A stretch of DNA of 29,598 nucleotides from a virus: positions 1 through 29,598 of IMG/VR virus record IMGVR_UViG_3300044680_000279; one strand, 5' to 3'. The notes beneath the pieces are model-generated. The model made no database searches. It was not told the DNA's origin and saw only the letters and a list, made by a program, of their open reading frames with translations. Both the position numbers and the translations under genes were made by a program. Positions 29,471-29,598 of this stretch are shown here, one piece after another; the stretch's first letter is position 1; each line of letters opens with the position of its first letter.

Positions 29471-29598
29471 CAGTCCGAGAACTCCGCCCACAGCCAAAGG
29501 CCGAGGCCGATGCAGTCCAAGAACAGGACGCTCACCGCCGCACACGCGACGCCGTAGACACAGGCGATGGCGAAGAGGATGCCGAGCGCGATCAGCAC
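29470..29598 (-). CDS. Small membrane peptide at right window edge (possibly partial)
   Basis: The minus frame that ends at TGA 29472-29470 is open to the window edge, where the last three bases read GTG. It encodes 42 residues: a hydrophobic helix (VLIALGILFAIACVYGVACA) followed by VSVLFLDCIGLGLWLWAEFSD. One or two membrane helices are likely. Because the edge falls exactly on a possible GTG start, the gene may be complete or may extend further. The stop overlaps the next ATG (TGATG). Function unknown. Confidence 0.5.
   Translation of the reverse strand: MLIALGILFAIACVYGVACAAVSVLFLDCIGLGLWLWAEFSD

Noticed and set aside
1-29598. tRNA genes, CRISPR arrays, insertion sequences, toxin-antitoxin or anti-defence genes
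   Set aside because: Coding density is near complete with gaps of at most about 120 nt, and no signature of these elements was seen.

Overview
The window is a GC-rich, very densely coded stretch of a tailed-phage genome with siphovirus architecture. It is most likely a temperate phage or prophage of an actinobacterial host. The host guess rests on high GC, frequent GTG and TTG starts, apparent leaderless starts, and gene content and order typical of actinobacteriophages; it is an inference, since no host gene is visible. Two genes are on the plus strand: a tyrosine integrase at the left edge and an endonuclease VII-like HNH gene inserted at about 24.3-24.7 kb. Everything else is on the minus strand and is transcribed right to left.

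In order of transcription the layout is as follows. (1) 29.6-28.3 kb: a chain of very small genes (membrane peptide, zinc ribbon, small phage protein, basic peptide), each overlapping the next by one base (TGATG), leading into the small terminase. (2) 28.3-24.8 kb: a 48-residue zinc-binding-like gene, large terminase, portal and a MuF-like protein. (3) 24.2-21.3 kb: scaffold, major capsid protein, a small head protein and a head-tail connector. (4) 21.3-19.0 kb: head closure protein flanked by two paralogous GIY-YIG endonucleases, a connector gene that looks frameshifted, and a tail terminator. (5) 19.0-8.5 kb: tail tube protein, tail assembly chaperones with a CCCAAAA -1 frameshift site, a 1360-residue tape measure, a zinc ribbon, two tandem-duplicated fibre proteins, minor tail proteins, a tail hub and an OB-fold spike-like protein. 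(6) 8.5-5.6 kb: NlpC/P60 endolysin, two holin-like membrane proteins, a papain-like protein and a permuted papain (YiiX-like) protein. (7) 5.6-0.8 kb: five adhesin or fibre-like genes, one with a muramidase-like C-terminus and one made of nine 20-residue repeats. The last of these meets the integrase tail to tail over a shared CTAG.

The most interesting signal is non-coding. The three largest intergenic gaps in the minus-strand operon (8483-8531, 18998-19033, 24154-24276) each carry the same 15-bp element, GAAACTGTCGGGTTC on the minus strand. In all three it is followed after exactly 17 nt by a -10-like hexamer (TATCCT, GATGCT, TACTCT). These sites stand in front of the lysis module, the tail module and the scaffold/capsid module, so they look like three coordinated late promoters. 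The first two place the predicted transcription start on, or next to, a start codon that has no Shine-Dalgarno, which suggests leaderless mRNAs.

There is no gene-free stretch over 300 bases; the largest gap is about 120 nt. I see no tRNA, rRNA, CRISPR array, insertion sequence or recognisable att site. Immunity repressor, replication and excision genes are not in the window.
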